From JANQMY01 sp965227095 (lineage in GTDB: Bacteria > Pseudomonadota > Alphaproteobacteria > JANQMY01), in assembly GCA_965227095.1 (NCBI GenBank), contig CBDDFL010000002.1, positions 992,001-1,056,000 of the forward strand: a stretch of 64,000 bases of DNA, given 5' to 3'. This document shows, one piece after another, positions 43,665-51,645 of this stretch. How positions within the stretch are numbered: position 1 is the first letter of the stretch; each line of letters opens with the position of its first letter. A program made the position numbers and the translations under genes. The notes beneath the pieces are model-generated. The model did no database searches and had not been told where the DNA came from. It saw only the letters and a program-made list of their open reading frames with translations.

Positions 43665-44277
43665 CACTAGCCGCGATATGAAATGTGTTGCCCTCAAGAG
43701 GGCAGTCAATCTGCCACTGGTAATATTTGTGCTGAGCTTTTTGTCAGCAGCCTGCGCGCCGACAGAAAAATCAGATTATTTCTACCTCTATTATTATCAT
43801 CCTGTTACAAAACCAGGGAACTATATGGAGATTGTTAGCGGTAATGTCACAAACGAGGTTAGAGAAATACACATTACCTTAGATGGATCTGACGTCAGTA
43901 AGCCTTATGATAAACGCTTCCATTACTTTGACGTGCCAGGAAAAAGCGGAATTTACTTTGCGATACCTCTTTCACGCAATTCCGAAACAAAAAGGTGGCA
44001 CTTCAATGGGTGTTCATATGAAATCCTGGAACGGCGCACGGGATTAATGGCGACACCTCCTACAGAGGATGTTGCTACCTTATCAATCATTCATGGCGTC
44101 TGTCCGGGCAAAAATTTTGAGATGAGGTATGTTTTTGACGAATCGCGCGGACTTATTGGATTTGCGACCGGTCAGAAGAATATGGCGGATGGAGACGAAA
44201 GTTTTCGACACGAAGAGGTTTATTTTCTTGGTGCGCGCCCGGGTTTTGGGCTTAGTCTGAAGGACGACGAAGGGTGA
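43657..44277 (+). CDS. Lipoprotein paralogue of the preceding protein
   Basis: 206 residues from ATG 43657, overlapping the previous stop by 8 bases. The lipobox LSAAC places a lipidated Cys at residue 33. The body matches the preceding gene in layout: REIHITLDG, FHYFDVPGKSGIYFAIP, GCSYEILER, GVCPGKNFEMRYVFDE and LGARPGFGLS. So one is a free periplasmic form and this one a membrane-anchored form, either to protect two compartments or as a remnant of an older immunity gene. Confidence 0.6.
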   Translation: MNDTSRDMKCVALKRAVNLPLVIFVLSFLSAACAPTEKSDYFYLYYYHPVTKPGNYMEIVSGNVTNEVREIHITLDGSDVSKPYDKRFHYFDVPGKSGIYFAIPLSRNSETKRWHFNGCSYEILERRTGLMATPPTEDVATLSIIHGVCPGKNFEMRYVFDESRGLIGFATGQKNMADGDESFRHEEVYFLGARPGFGLSLKDDEG

Positions 44278-44390
44278 TAGGGACATGATTGACATTGGCC
44301 CAAAGACGGAAAAGCTTTATTGAGCAATAGTCAGAAATGTTGCTTGCGTAAACTGTGCCTCGCCTGCAGATCTAGCTAATGTCTTTGGCC

Positions 44391-44636
44391 TTAAGCACAG
44401 CGACAGCACTTGAAAAAACAAACTTCAAAATGGCACCTTCGTAATCGCGCTGGGATGTTTCAGGGGGCGCCTGCGGGCATTACTCCGTGTACATTCTGCG
44501 TATTACTGTAAATAGTCAGCGCAAACCTTAAAACCGATATCCATTTGATTTCGCCGCTAGCGACACGCTTGCTGTGACACTGATGCTGTCTGCGCGTGAG
44601 CGCGGGTCCAACCATTGAGTTAGAGGAGTTTGCGTC
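44391..44636 (+). repeat. Junction 3: lyase 5' remnant, shared spacer and scaffold 3' remnant
   Basis: The lyase-like part (AAGCACAGCGACAGCACTT, later GGCACCTTCGTAATCGC) is more decayed and has lost its ATG. It extends to about 44485. The spacer matches that of junction 2 (AAATAGTCAGCGCAAACC, TGATGCTGTCTGCGCG). GAGCGCGGGTCCAACCATT and GTTAGAGGAGTTTGCGTC then lead to effector E. The bases 44278-44390 before it show nothing recognisable. Confidence 0.7.
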
Positions 44637-46226
44637 ATGCCTCGACAAATATCAGGCCCGCGCCGTAGCCCCAGGAGCAGGTCCCGCCGCGAGAGAGAAC
44701 GCGATCATATGGGGGTTGGTCTGGGCCCGCGCCCGGAGGTGGAGGTCAACACGCTCGATCCCCTCCCGGAAGAAGACGACGCCCCCCTTCATGTATCACC
44801 GGAACAATTGGGCGCCTCCATCAAAGAAGCCATCGATGCGGGCGAATACAGTGTCAATGAATTGGTGGCCCTGTCGCATTTGGACATTCCAGGCCTCGAC
44901 ATTGAAGGTGAGGGTGCGTTCGACCGGGAAGCGTTGGCCAACATCACGTTGGCCCCGCCGACAGACAGCGAAATCCGACAGTCGGAACATCTCGGCCCCG
45001 GGCTGTTGAACTTTGTGGAAATTCCCAAACCGCCGGAAGAACTGGACGCGCTGCTGCGCGGGGACATCGACCCGGAACTCTATGGCCGGCATGTCCATGG
45101 TCTCGGTGGCACGCCGGAACAAATGGGCGTGCCGGTGGACGACCTGCGCAATCAACTGCCGACGCGCAAGCCGGACGGCCCTGCGGCCGTGCCCGCGTCT
45201 TTAACGCAAGCGTGGGACCCGCTGGCCACGCCTTTGGATGGGGTGTCCACGCCGCATTCAACAGATCCGCGCAGGACCACCAGCGACCTTGCCGCGCCGC
45301 CAAATGCTGTAACCCGTCATGGTACGAATGAACGTCAAGCGAATATGCCTCACCAGGGGGCGCCGTACCCACCGACCTCCGGCGATCCCATCGCCGACCG
45401 CGCGATCCAACTGGCGCAAGGCCAGTTCCAGCAGCCCAACGTCCTGCCCACCGGCCAATTCGACCACGCCGGATTCGGGCAGCAAGCGATCCGAGAGACA
45501 TTGGCGAGGTTGACGGGGCAATCGCGTAGCCATTTGTGGAAGCAGGCTGCAGTTCAACAACAAGTCCCGTTTGATACAGCTCTACAAAACTTGCCCCAGC
45601 GAATAGCAAGAAATCGCGTGCTGCCGGGAAATGAGCCAATCAACGGAAGCCAGGTCAGAAGTTCGTTACATAGTTTCTCTAATAATGGAGCTGACCTCTC
45701 TTATGACATAGATGAGGTGATACCTGACGAGTCGCGAGTGCTATCACTCGCGCCGAACCCTGAAGAATTTACACTAATTGGTGAATATGAACCCGGTGAG
45801 ATCCCCTTCTCGATAAAAGTCGGAGCTCACAAGGACGACTTAGACGATAGAACTAGTACCGTTGTATCTGATGGTGAAGGTGGCCTAGAAATACACATTG
45901 CGCCGAATACGCATCCGATATTAGAGGAAGGGATTCGCGCGGAGGAAGAGCAACATCGTCAAGATATTCTGCGAAACAGTCCCAATCTTGAGATACTAAA
46001 CGATCCTAAAACAAAAGGTCGACAGGTCACTCCCACTTTAAGAGGGAAAGATAGATGGAAAGCTGAGTTACGGGGGAAGAAGGCACAACTGGAGGTCCAC
46101 AAGCGGAAGCTTAAAGACCCGAACTTGACTCAGGAGGAAAGAGTAGTCCTTGAGCAAGAAATCTGGGAAGTGGAGCACTATATCAATAACTATCAGAGAT
46201 TGATCAAGGGGCTGCCACAAGAGTAA
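44637..46226 (+). CDS. Effector E: complete shared leader with unclassified C-terminal domain
   Basis: 529 residues from ATG 44637, with TTAGAGGAGT upstream. The leader is as in D, including the basic N-terminus (RSPRSRSRRERERDHMG), to IRETLARLTGQ at 45522. The C-terminal 230 residues are new: a beta-rich part (FTLIGEYEPGEIPFSIKVGA, GEGGLEIHIAPNTHP), then LEEGIRAEEEQHRQDIL and a long charged helix ending YINNYQRLIKGLPQE. The EEEQH segment could be a metal site, but no known toxin family is recognised. A secreted small protein follows after 31 bases. Confidence 0.7.
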   Translation: MPRQISGPRRSPRSRSRRERERDHMGVGLGPRPEVEVNTLDPLPEEDDAPLHVSPEQLGASIKEAIDAGEYSVNELVALSHLDIPGLDIEGEGAFDREALANITLAPPTDSEIRQSEHLGPGLLNFVEIPKPPEELDALLRGDIDPELYGRHVHGLGGTPEQMGVPVDDLRNQLPTRKPDGPAAVPASLTQAWDPLATPLDGVSTPHSTDPRRTTSDLAAPPNAVTRHGTNERQANMPHQGAPYPPTSGDPIADRAIQLAQGQFQQPNVLPTGQFDHAGFGQQAIRETLARLTGQSRSHLWKQAAVQQQVPFDTALQNLPQRIARNRVLPGNEPINGSQVRSSLHSFSNNGADLSYDIDEVIPDESRVLSLAPNPEEFTLIGEYEPGEIPFSIKVGAHKDDLDDRTSTVVSDGEGGLEIHIAPNTHPILEEGIRAEEEQHRQDILRNSPNLEILNDPKTKGRQVTPTLRGKDRWKAELRGKKAQLEVHKRKLKDPNLTQEERVVLEQEIWEVEHYINNYQRLIKGLPQE

Positions 46227-46257
46227 AGAATGCAACCACTAGGTCAGGAGGTGCGAT

Positions 46258-46728
46258 ATGGGGCAAAAGATTTTACGGGCCAATTTGGTGTTTTGCATAT
46301 TCTTGTTTTTGCATGGAGTGGCATATGCAAGCTCTTTGGAAGGATTGAAAGTTACATCGCGTATTGAAGATGACTCAAAAGTGATTCTGATTTTCACCAA
46401 CCGCGGCGATACACCGATATCGTTTGATACCATTAATTTGGACAGCCCATACTTCAATATGTATCTTATCGCTCTCGGATACGACGATCCGGTTGATAGG
46501 TATTGGGTGCCCGATTCGGTGATATCTCAATTGGTGAAGTTAGATCCGGGTGAGAGTTATCAACACGCGATATCTCTTATCCAATTTCATGACTTCGAGA
46601 AAATTGCAAAACGTTCCTGCCTTATTTTTTTTTGGTTTATCTTCTTTGCACCTATAACGGAACCTGACCGGCCGTTTATTGGAGGAGCGGTCAACGTAAA
46701 CTGCCCAAATGGTCCTTTTGCAGAATAG
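46258..46728 (+). CDS. Small secreted protein, probable immunity to effector E
   Basis: 156 residues from ATG 46258, with CAGGAGG at good spacing. A signal peptide (about 5-24) ends HGVAYASSLEG. The beta-sandwich-like body (ILIFTNRGDTPISFDTINL DS, VKLDPGESYQHAISL) resembles small periplasmic Ig-like proteins. A second hydrophobic segment (CLIFFWFIFFAPI) is near the end. It is not a known family. Position and export match the other partners in the array. The 222 bases to the lyase gene hold no gene. Confidence 0.55.
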   Translation: MGQKILRANLVFCIFLFLHGVAYASSLEGLKVTSRIEDDSKVILIFTNRGDTPISFDTINLDSPYFNMYLIALGYDDPVDRYWVPDSVISQLVKLDPGESYQHAISLIQFHDFEKIAKRSCLIFFWFIFFAPITEPDRPFIGGAVNVNCPNGPFAE

Positions 46729-46950
46729 TTGGTGTAAAGATTAAAGTGCTCTTTTTGGGCGGCTATGAAAATGGTGCCTAAGGAAGCTTGAGCTGCCGCA
46801 CCAGCGCACCCATTTCACTTGTTTATTTGGTCTCAGTGTGGCCATCGACTTCGGCGGCCTTCGCGCTGCTCGGTTGAAGAGCAAAAGCCGCATGGCAGGA
46901 GGTTGATCTTGCGACATTTGCGGTACGATCCATTCTGGTTTATGTCTCCG

Positions 46951-47820
46951 GCTATGAGTGCTACAAACACACTTAAAACCAAACTTCATAACGGCACCTT
47001 CGTCATCGCCCCGGGGGTGTTTGACGGCCTGTCCGCGCGCATCGCCGATGCGCACGGTTTTCACGCGATTTACATGACGGGCTATGGCGTCAGCGCCAGC
47101 CTGTTGGGAAAGCCCGATGCGGGCTATCTGACCGCCACCCATATGGCGGATCGTGTCCGCATGATCTGCGCGGCCACCAACACGCCGTTGATCGCCGATG
47201 CGGATACGGGATTTGGTGGTCTCGTCAATGTGGAAGAGGCCGTGCGGTCTTATGAAGCGGGCGGGGCGGCGGTCATCCAGCTTGAGGACCAGGAATTTCC
47301 CAAACGTTGCGGGCACACCAAAAACCGGACGGTAATTGACCTCTCTGAAGCCGTATCGAAAGTGCAGATGGCGGTGCGATCGCGCGTGTCGGTAGATTTT
47401 ATGATCATGGCACGGACAGATGCACGTACCAGCCTGGGTTTGGATGAGGCCTTGCGGCGGGGGGATGCGTTCCGTGAAGCCGGGGCCGACATACTGTTTA
47501 TTGAATCGCCGGAATCACCGGATGAAATGGCACGCATCGGCGACGAATTTAAGGGTACCTTCCTGCTGGCGAATATGGTGGGCGGGGGCCGCACGCCGAT
47601 CCTGTCGGCGGAGGAGCTGAAAGAGCTCGGGTTCCACATTGCGATCCATCCGGTCTATGGGCTTGCCGCCGCCGCGGCCACCTATCAAGCGGCCTATGGC
47701 CATTTGCGCCAAACCGGCAATCAAGGCGGTGCGCCCGTGCCTCTGATGGCATTCGATGAACTGAGTAGAACCGTCGGCTTCGAAGCCGTGTGGGACTTGG
47801 ACGAGCAGTTTAAGAAGTAG
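46951..47820 (+). CDS. Isocitrate lyase / PEP mutase superfamily protein
   Basis: 289 residues from ATG 46951. An ATG at 46942 is also possible and upstream frames look unreal. The alpha/beta-barrel motifs FDGLSARIADAHGFHAIYMT G, IADADTGFGG (metal-binding Asp pair) and QLEDQEFPKRCGH are present. The KRCGH loop (118-122) with its Cys is typical of the lyases (isocitrate, methylisocitrate) rather than the mutases. The substrate is unknown. It is a metabolic gene between the effector array and the portal gene. Decayed copies of its first 60-100 bases mark three cassette junctions. Confidence 0.85.
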   Translation, partial: AMSATNTLKTKLHNGTFVIAPGVFDGLSARIADAHGFHAIYMTGYGVSASLLGKPDAGYLTATHMADRVRMICAATNTPLIADADTGFGGLVNVEEAVRSYEAGGAAVIQLEDQEFPKRCGHTKNRTVIDLSEAVSKVQMAVRSRVSVDFMIMARTDARTSLGLDEALRRGDAFREAGADILFIESPESPDEMARIGDEFKGTFLLANMVGGGRTPILSAEELKELGFHIAIHPVYGLAAAAATYQAAYGHLRQTGNQGGAPVPLMAFDELSRTVGFEAVWDLDEQFKK

Positions 47821-47883
47821 AGCCGTCATCGCGAAGATGCGCCGGCGCCTCACCTTAATTTCTAATTCAGCTACACCGTGTTG

Positions 47884-47976
47884 ATGTCATCCCGCACTTG
47901 ATGCGGGATCCATAAGCCCCGTGCCGGAAAATTGAACGCCGTGATTATGGGCCCCAGCTTTCGCTGGGGCGACAGA
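47884..47976. repeat. Pair of REP-like palindromes
   Basis: GTCATCCCGCACTTGATGCGGGATCC and, 50 bases on, ATGGGCCCCAGCTTTCGCTGGGGCGACA: two short perfect hairpins in opposite orientation, a common intergenic repeat type in this class. Confidence 0.65.
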
Positions 47977-48008
47977 AACGGGTGGGCAAAATCGAAAAAA
48001 ATCACAAT

Positions 48009-48032
48009 ACCGGCCGAGAGGCCGGTTTTTTT
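48009..48032 (+). terminator. Hairpin with T7 run before the portal gene
   Basis: ACCGGCC (48009-48015), loop GAGA, GGCCGGT (48020-48026), then T7. The portal ATG is 28 bases further, with AAGGAAAGAGG between. Confidence 0.7.
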
Positions 48033-48060
48033 GTGCCTGCGTCAAGGAAAGAGGACATTT

Positions 48061-50331
48061 ATGAGCACAGATCAAGACGCCACCATTGAGCGCCCGGAAG
48101 ATATCGGCGAAAGCCCCGGGGCCATTGTCAAACGCTGGCAAATGGAATGCGAGCTGGCGGAAAAGGCCGAGAAAAAATGGCGCGAGGCCGCGGGCCGCAA
48201 TATCGAACGCTATCGCGGCGCCAAAATGACGTCGTCGCGGTTCAATATTCTATGGTCGAACACGCAGACATTGCTGCCGGCGCTCTACCAGAAAAGCCCC
48301 TTGCCGGATGTGCGCCGCCGCTATCGAGATGAAGACCCCATCGGTCGTACCATCGCGGAAGGGGTGGAGCGGGCGCTGGCCTTTTCCGTCGACAATTATG
48401 ATTTCGACAGCACCATTCGGTCGTCTGTGTTGGATTACCTACTGACGGGGCGCGGTGTGGTGCGTGTACGGTATAATCCGCACATCTTGCCGGTGGAAGA
48501 CGCACCTCCCCCCTTAACGGCGGGGGCCGCGCCTAAACCGAAAGAACCGGCGGCACCCTTGCCGGGCCTTGGCGCTCCCCTGAGCCCGCCAGAAGCGGGC
48601 GCCGCGCCCTCCATGCCCAACCAGCCTTTCCCGTTGCTCGACCCTGAACAGGCAAAAGGGGATGACGCCGCCGAAGCCGATGCCTTTTTGAAAGAGGTTG
48701 TGGGGGACGAAGCCGCACCGCCGCCCATGGAGGAAGTGGCCTATGAAGAAGTCACCTGCGAGCCGGTGGAATGGGACGATTTCCTGATCAGCCCGGCGCG
48801 CCGGTGGGACCATGTGCGTTGGGTGCGGTTTCGCCATCGCCTTACCCGCAAGGAATTAGAGGAACTGGCGCCCGAAGTGGGCGGTGACGTGCCGCTCGAC
48901 TGGACGCCCGACGGCTTTGACGAGGCGGATAGCACCGAAAAAGGGGGGCCTGGCGATGCCATGAAGCGCGCTTTGGTGTGGGAGATTTGGGACAAAGACA
49001 CGCGCCAAGTTCTGTTCATTGCGCCGTCCTTCAAGGCGGGGCCGCTGAAAGTGGAAGAAGATCCGCTGAGCTTGCGCCATTTCTTCCCCGTGCCGCGGCC
49101 GCTTTATTCGATCCCCGCGCCGGATTCTCTGGTGCCGATCCCGGAATATCAAATCTACGAAGAACAAGCGAAAGAGTTGAACGAAGTCAGCCGTCGGATC
49201 AATAACCTCACCAAGGCGTTGAAGGCGCGCGGCGTGTATGATTCCACCATCCTGGAATTGCAGCGCGTGATGGATGAAGACGACAACGCCCTTATCCCGT
49301 CGGATGGGGTGACGTCCGCCATGGCGGCCGGCGGCTTGGACCGCGCGATTTGGTTCATGCCCATCGAAGTGATGGCTGGTGTATTGCGCCAGCTTTATGC
49401 CAGCCGGGAACAGATCAAGCATACCATTTACGAGATCACAGGCATTGCGGACATTATGCGCGGCGCCACTCACCCCAGCGAAACCGCCACGGCGCAATCC
49501 TTAAAGGCGCGCTTTGGTAGTCTGCGGTTGGACGACCGGCGCCGGCAAATCCAACGTTTTATCCGTGACATATTCCGTCTAAAGGCAGAGCTGATCGCGG
49601 AGCATTTTGCGCCGGACACGTTGGGCCTCATCACCGGTGTGGAGATCACCGACGACATGCTGCGCGTCATGCGGGCGGATATCGCGCGGGGTGTACGCAT
49701 TGATGTGGAATCCGACATCACCGTCGGCGCGAACTTGGCGGAAGAACAACAGTCGATGACGCAATTGCTCACCGCTGTCACCCAATATGTGACGGGCGTG
49801 GCCCCTTTGGTGGCGCAGGGCATTATGCCGTTGGATGCGGCGAAGGCCATGTTGCTGTCCGCGACGCGGCGTTTCCAAATGGGCCGCGAGGTGGAAGACA
49901 GCCTGATGCAAATCGGCGAAGCGGCGGACCCGTTGGCGGCGCTCGGCGGTGGCAATCCGCTGGCCGCCCTGTTGGGTGGCGGGGGTGCGCCGCCGCCTGG
50001 CCCGGCAGGCGCTGTGCCGGCGCCACCACCTGGCGCTCCGCCACAAGCGCTTACGGCTCCGCCACCTGCGTCACTGCCACCGGATGCTCCGCCACCGGAA
50101 GAACAAGCGGGCAAGCAGCTTGAGTTACAGGTTCGGCAAACCGAGGCGCAGATGAAACTGGCGTCCGCGCAACAGCAAGCGCAGGTGGACCAAGCGCGCC
50201 ATCACATGGAAATGGAAAAGCTGCAGCTTGAGCGGCTGGCCCTGCGCGAACAGATGGAAGCCAAACGGCAAGAACAACAACTGAAACTGCAAGAGGCAGC
50301 TCTGCGCCAGCCGCCGCCATCTCCGTTCTAA
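48061..50331 (+). CDS. Phage portal protein (podovirus type)
   Basis: 756 residues from ATG 48061. An N-terminal domain (KRWQMECELAEKAEKKWREA, SRFNILWSNTQTLLPALY) is followed by a Pro/Ala-rich insert, the central part with EVTCEPVEWDDFLISPARRW and PVPRPLYSIPAPDSLVPIPEYQIYEEQ, and HPSETATAQSLKARFGSLRLDD in the clip/stem region. The C-terminus is Pro/Gly-rich and ends in a Gln-rich coiled coil (MEMEKLQLERLALREQMEAK). It forms the dodecameric DNA entry ring. The blocks match large portal proteins of alphaproteobacterial podoviruses. Confidence 0.88.
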   Translation: MSTDQDATIERPEDIGESPGAIVKRWQMECELAEKAEKKWREAAGRNIERYRGAKMTSSRFNILWSNTQTLLPALYQKSPLPDVRRRYRDEDPIGRTIAEGVERALAFSVDNYDFDSTIRSSVLDYLLTGRGVVRVRYNPHILPVEDAPPPLTAGAAPKPKEPAAPLPGLGAPLSPPEAGAAPSMPNQPFPLLDPEQAKGDDAAEADAFLKEVVGDEAAPPPMEEVAYEEVTCEPVEWDDFLISPARRWDHVRWVRFRHRLTRKELEELAPEVGGDVPLDWTPDGFDEADSTEKGGPGDAMKRALVWEIWDKDTRQVLFIAPSFKAGPLKVEEDPLSLRHFFPVPRPLYSIPAPDSLVPIPEYQIYEEQAKELNEVSRRINNLTKALKARGVYDSTILELQRVMDEDDNALIPSDGVTSAMAAGGLDRAIWFMPIEVMAGVLRQLYASREQIKHTIYEITGIADIMRGATHPSETATAQSLKARFGSLRLDDRRRQIQRFIRDIFRLKAELIAEHFAPDTLGLITGVEITDDMLRVMRADIARGVRIDVESDITVGANLAEEQQSMTQLLTAVTQYVTGVAPLVAQGIMPLDAAKAMLLSATRRFQMGREVEDSLMQIGEAADPLAALGGGNPLAALLGGGGAPPPGPAGAVPAPPPGAPPQALTAPPPASLPPDAPPPEEQAGKQLELQVRQTEAQMKLASAQQQAQVDQARHHMEMEKLQLERLALREQMEAKRQEQQLKLQEAALRQPPPSPF

Positions 50332-50343
50332 AGAGGATCATTT

Positions 50344-50574
50344 ATGAAACGGACCTATCGATATGACCGCCAAGAAAAACGCTTGGTGGAAGTCACGCCA
50401 AAGTCACGGGCCCCTGCGAAGGGGCCTTCTGTTTGGTCGGACTTGCCCGGATATGTGTCGCCCGTGTCGGATATTGGCGCACCTAAATGGGTGGAAGGCC
50501 GCGCGGCCCGGCGCGAAGACCTGGCGCGCACCAATTGCCGCGAAGTTGACCCCAGTGAATTCAAAGGAGAATAA
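50344..50574 (+). CDS. Small phage protein following the portal
   Basis: 76 residues, 12 bases after the portal stop, with AGAGGATC upstream. It contains VWSDLPGYVSPVSDIGAPKW VEGRAARREDLARTNCREVD, a pattern found in short proteins next to portal genes of related phages. The function is unknown. A GC hairpin (GGCCCC-GGGGCC, about 50408-50425) lies inside the gene. Confidence 0.6.
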   Translation: MKRTYRYDRQEKRLVEVTPKSRAPAKGPSVWSDLPGYVSPVSDIGAPKWVEGRAARREDLARTNCREVDPSEFKGE

Positions 50575-50576
50575 AG

Positions 50577-51530
50577 ATGATCGTTAGTCAAGCGCGAAGG
50601 TTTAGTTCTTTCCCTCGTAGAGGTAGGGCGCCTCTAGATGAACTCGCACTATTCGCAATAGACACTCGAAGTGAACCGCGGTCTGGCAAGCTTGATTTGC
50701 AGAATGTCGCTAGCACACCCGATCTACATCTTGCACACGGGATTAATATGGCGACCGTGGATTCGCCGATTAACAGTTATGCGGCGGTGAAGGAGGGGAA
50801 CACTTATCCAGGTCGTCGAATGCCATCACTCCGGATCGGGGTTCATGAGAACAATCTTGACGAAGCCGCCCTAATTCTTGGTAACCAGGGTGGTGAGAGT
50901 GAAGACCCGGTAGAGAGAGCTTTGCTCCAAATTGGAGACACTCAGAAGCCGACCGACGGCTCCGAGAATGGGTCACGTGTCATCCCTGTTTCAGCGGCTG
51001 TTTTGGGTGCGACGATGAGGCCGTTAGCCGACGCGACCGACGGGGATCGTCCTAAAACCACACTGGAGCTTGATAAACGAAGCCCCGCTTGTGAGCGTCT
51101 GATTGCCAGTGTCTACAATGCGTCGAGGAAGGAGCATCTGTTAAAGGAGGCGATTCGAAATGCTAAAGCCCAAATACAAAGCCACCGAGACGAGATAAAC
51201 GCTCTAACGCGCGAACGCAGTGAACTCGTCTTAAATGTGCCTGACGGTGTGGGTAAACGAAAAAAACGAAACGAAAGACTGGAGAAGGTAAAAGATGGAC
51301 TCGGCAACATTGATTTGGCGGCAAAAACAGCGAGGATTTTGCAGATTGACCAGCGGATAGCGGCTCTAGAAAATATGATCGCGCAAAAAGAAGCGCATAT
51401 AAAGGTACTTAAGGGCAGATTAGAAGAAGCGAGGCAAGAATATTCAAGGAAGGGGCATGCACTGGGAAAATCAGGCTGCAAGTACTCTCCAGCTGAAGTA
51501 AAATATCTTTCGAAAAGTCAGGAACGCTAG
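50577..51530 (+). CDS. Putative cargo/effector protein with coiled coil
   Basis: 317 residues, start 3 bases after the previous stop. A basic N-terminus (QARRFSSFPRRGRAPLDEL), then an unstructured acidic/Pro part, then a long coiled coil (RKEHLLKEAIRNAKAQIQSH to about residue 300) interrupted by a basic PDGVGKRKKRNERLEK. No catalytic motif is visible. Layout (basic start, linker, distinct end) and place between portal and scaffold match the other cargo genes, so it may be an effector. It could also be an ordinary internal virion protein. Base composition is AT-richer than the portal. Confidence 0.45.
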   Translation: MIVSQARRFSSFPRRGRAPLDELALFAIDTRSEPRSGKLDLQNVASTPDLHLAHGINMATVDSPINSYAAVKEGNTYPGRRMPSLRIGVHENNLDEAALILGNQGGESEDPVERALLQIGDTQKPTDGSENGSRVIPVSAAVLGATMRPLADATDGDRPKTTLELDKRSPACERLIASVYNASRKEHLLKEAIRNAKAQIQSHRDEINALTRERSELVLNVPDGVGKRKKRNERLEKVKDGLGNIDLAAKTARILQIDQRIAALENMIAQKEAHIKVLKGRLEEARQEYSRKGHALGKSGCKYSPAEVKYLSKSQER

Positions 51531-51645
51531 CTCGGTTTGAATTGTCGAAACAAACACCATGGCATCAAGAAAGGGGCGAAGTATTTTGCAGTATATCAAG
51601 AATAAGAGATTGGACTCTTACAGTTAGCATTTGACGCTGTCCTTC

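Noticed and set aside
44796..45639. Repeated leftward frames opposite the shared leaders
   Set aside because: They recur only because the leader DNA is repeated. Arg/Ala/Pro-rich shadow sequence, no ribosome-binding sites, and absent where the leader diverges in effector A.
49470..50341. Long leftward frames opposite the portal gene end
   Set aside because: They are composition shadows of a GC-rich Pro/Ala coding region (low-complexity Gly/Pro/Ala runs), with no starts or motifs of their own.
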